Origin: Vicinamibacteria bacterium
GTDB taxonomy: Bacteria; Acidobacteriota; Vicinamibacteria; Vicinamibacterales; 2-12-FULL-66-21
Length of the DNA stretch: 7,570 nucleotides
Reading direction: 5' to 3'
NCBI GenBank assembly: GCA_025937075.1
Contig: JAICSD010000221.1
Location: forward strand, 1 to 7,570
Made by a program: the position numbers and the translations under genes. This document shows positions 5,684-7,570 of this stretch, in pieces (position 1 is the stretch's first letter; each line of letters opens with the position of its first letter). The notes under the pieces were generated by a model. The model did no database searches, was not told the DNA's origin, and worked only from the letters and a program-made list of their open reading frames with translations.

Positions 5684-6577
5684 ATGAAGAGGCATATCGT
5701 AGTACTGGCGCTCGGAGCGGCCGCGTTCTGTTCGTCTCTCTTCGCCCAGGCGCCGCCTGCGGGTGCGCCGCAGGGCGGCCGCGGACAGCAGCCGCCGCGC
5801 GCGGCGACGCAGGGTCCTCCAGCGATGCACATCTACATTCGATCCGGTCTGAAGACGCACGGTCCCGGCCAGCACGACTACCCGCAGTTCCTCGCGGACT
5901 GGAGCAAGGTGCTGACCGAGCGCGGCGCGGCCGTCGACGGTTCGCTGCACTTTCCGACGCCCGCGGAACTGAAGGACACCGACGTCCTCGTCATGTACAA
6001 GGGGGACTCGGGTTATCTCTCCCCTGAAGAGAAGGAGACGCTGGAGGCGTACTTGAAGCGCGGCGGCGGCATCGTCAGCTTCCACGACACGCTCTGCGGA
6101 CCTGATCCCGCGTACTTCTCGACGATCGTCGGTGGCGCGAAGAAGCATGGCGAGACGAACTACACGCTCGAAGCGGACGTGCCGTACACGATCGCGGACG
6201 CGTCGAATCCGATCATGCAGGGCATGTCGAACTTCACGATCAAGGACGAGGCATTCTTCCTCATGACGTGGTCGAAGTCACCGGCCATCCACGTCCTCGC
6301 CACCGCGACGATGGCGCCGACGCCGAGCGCGAAGGGGCATGAAGGCGAGGTCGTCCCTCAGATCTGGACCTATGAGAACGCGCTGGCCGGCGGGCAGCCG
6401 TATCGCGCGTTCGTCTGGATGCAGGGGCACAACTACTCGAACTTCGCCGACCCGCACGTGCAGCCGATGCTGCTGCGCGGCATCGCGTGGGCGGCGAAGA
6501 AGCCGGTCGATGCGCTGATGACCGTGCGTCAGCCGCAGCGAGGGCGAGGGCGATCACAGGGTAGGCCGGGTCTTTAG
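5684..6577 (+). CDS. Secreted ThuA-like domain protein
   Basis: This is an exported protein with a ThuA-like (class I glutamine amidotransferase-like fold) domain. Its substrate is unknown. ThuA itself belongs to trehalose utilisation in rhizobia, and similar domains are common beside sugar-related genes. AGGAG (5670-5674) serves either GTG 5681 or ATG 5684. The ATG is listed and gives 297 residues. A Sec signal peptide is visible: MKRH, a hydrophobic stretch to about 20, then cleavage near AQA (21-23). A low-complexity linker rich in Gly, Pro, Gln and Arg follows to about 46. The domain spans about 48-272: THGPGQHDYPQFLADW, VLVMYKGDSGYLSPEEKETL (101-120), GGGIVSFHDTLCG, DEAFFLMTWSKS, VVPQIWTYENALAGGQPYRA and the closing LLRGIAWAAKK. 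The tail is RG-rich, and its last codons and stop lie in a palindromic repeat. There is no evident tie to aromatic catabolism. Confidence 0.85.
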   Translation: MKRHIVVLALGAAAFCSSLFAQAPPAGAPQGGRGQQPPRAATQGPPAMHIYIRSGLKTHGPGQHDYPQFLADWSKVLTERGAAVDGSLHFPTPAELKDTDVLVMYKGDSGYLSPEEKETLEAYLKRGGGIVSFHDTLCGPDPAYFSTIVGGAKKHGETNYTLEADVPYTIADASNPIMQGMSNFTIKDEAFFLMTWSKSPAIHVLATATMAPTPSAKGHEGEVVPQIWTYENALAGGQPYRAFVWMQGHNYSNFADPHVQPMLLRGIAWAAKKPVDALMTVRQPQRGRGRSQGRPGL

Positions 6578-6584
6578 ACCCGGC
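6565..6584. repeat. Palindrome spanning the stop codon of the ThuA-like gene
   Basis: A perfect 8-bp stem, GCCGGGTC (6565-6572) with GACCCGGC (6577-6584), has loop TTTA. The stop TAG of the ThuA-like gene is at 6575-6577, in the loop and first stem base. The final residues PGL are therefore encoded by the element. With the palindrome at 6614-6634 it separates two convergent genes and may block read-through from both sides. Confidence 0.6.
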
Positions 6585-6607
6585 TTCCATCGGCGCACCT
6601 GAGCGTG

Positions 6608-6635
6608 GTGTGGGGCGGCCCTTTCAGGGCCGCCA
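6608..6635. repeat. Family A palindrome between convergent genes
   Basis: A perfect 8-bp stem, GGCGGCCC (6614-6621) with GGGCCGCC (6627-6634), has loop TTTCA. It matches 1222-1247 with one mismatch and the pcaG-internal copy 1666-1693 at 24 of 28 positions. It ends five bases from the stop codon of the convergent esterase gene, so it is probably transcribed at that gene's 3' end. Confidence 0.75.
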
Positions 6636-6639
6636 TCGC

Positions 6640-7570
<931 letters not shown>

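Noticed and set aside
5845..5875. SGLKTHG in the ThuA-like protein, resembling translations of the palindromes.
   Set aside because: The following GPGQHDYP is typical of ThuA-like proteins and the DNA shows no hairpin, so it is native sequence.

Overview
This high-GC window carries a protocatechuate (3,4-dihydroxybenzoate) branch of the beta-ketoadipate pathway, followed by two genes less obviously linked to it. The GC-rich codon use, the Gly/Arg/Pro/Ala-rich exported proteins, the ThuA-like protein and CE1-type esterase neighbours, and the dispersed GC-rich palindromes suggest an Acidobacteriota genome, perhaps of the Vicinamibacteria type. This placement is an impression from gene content and style. 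No marker gene is present to prove it.

Layout. On the minus strand, reading right to left from 4255, lies a tight operon: CoA-transferase subunits A and B (CatI/CatJ type), protocatechuate 3,4-dioxygenase beta (pcaH) and alpha (pcaG), and 3-carboxy-cis,cis-muconate cycloisomerase (pcaB), which is cut by the left edge. Divergent from it on the plus strand is pobA (4-hydroxybenzoate 3-monooxygenase, about 4403-5599). Next come a secreted ThuA-like protein on the plus strand (5684-6577) and a convergent CE1/enterochelin-esterase-like hydrolase on the minus strand (from 6640 off the right edge).

Pathway. PobA hydroxylates 4-hydroxybenzoate to protocatechuate. PcaHG opens the ring to 3-carboxy-cis,cis-muconate, PcaB lactonises it, and after steps not in this window (PcaC, PcaD) the CatIJ-type transferase activates 3-oxoadipate with CoA. 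PcaC, PcaD, the thiolase PcaF and any regulator (PobR, PcaQ or PcaR type) are not seen here. pcaC and pcaD could lie beyond the left edge.

Most unusual signal. At least seven short GC-rich palindromes of REP type are scattered through the window, some nearly identical to each other. Two of them lie in frame inside pcaG. One encodes residues of its N-terminal extension. The other matches an internal segment of exactly ten residues, which is also the length excess over the Pseudomonas PcaG I recall. A third supplies the stop codon of the ThuA-like gene. A fourth, together with a 60-bp heptanucleotide tandem array, fills most of the pcaI-pobA divergent promoter region. This looks like a palindromic repeat family that spreads into coding sequence, comparable in principle to the Rickettsia palindromic elements.
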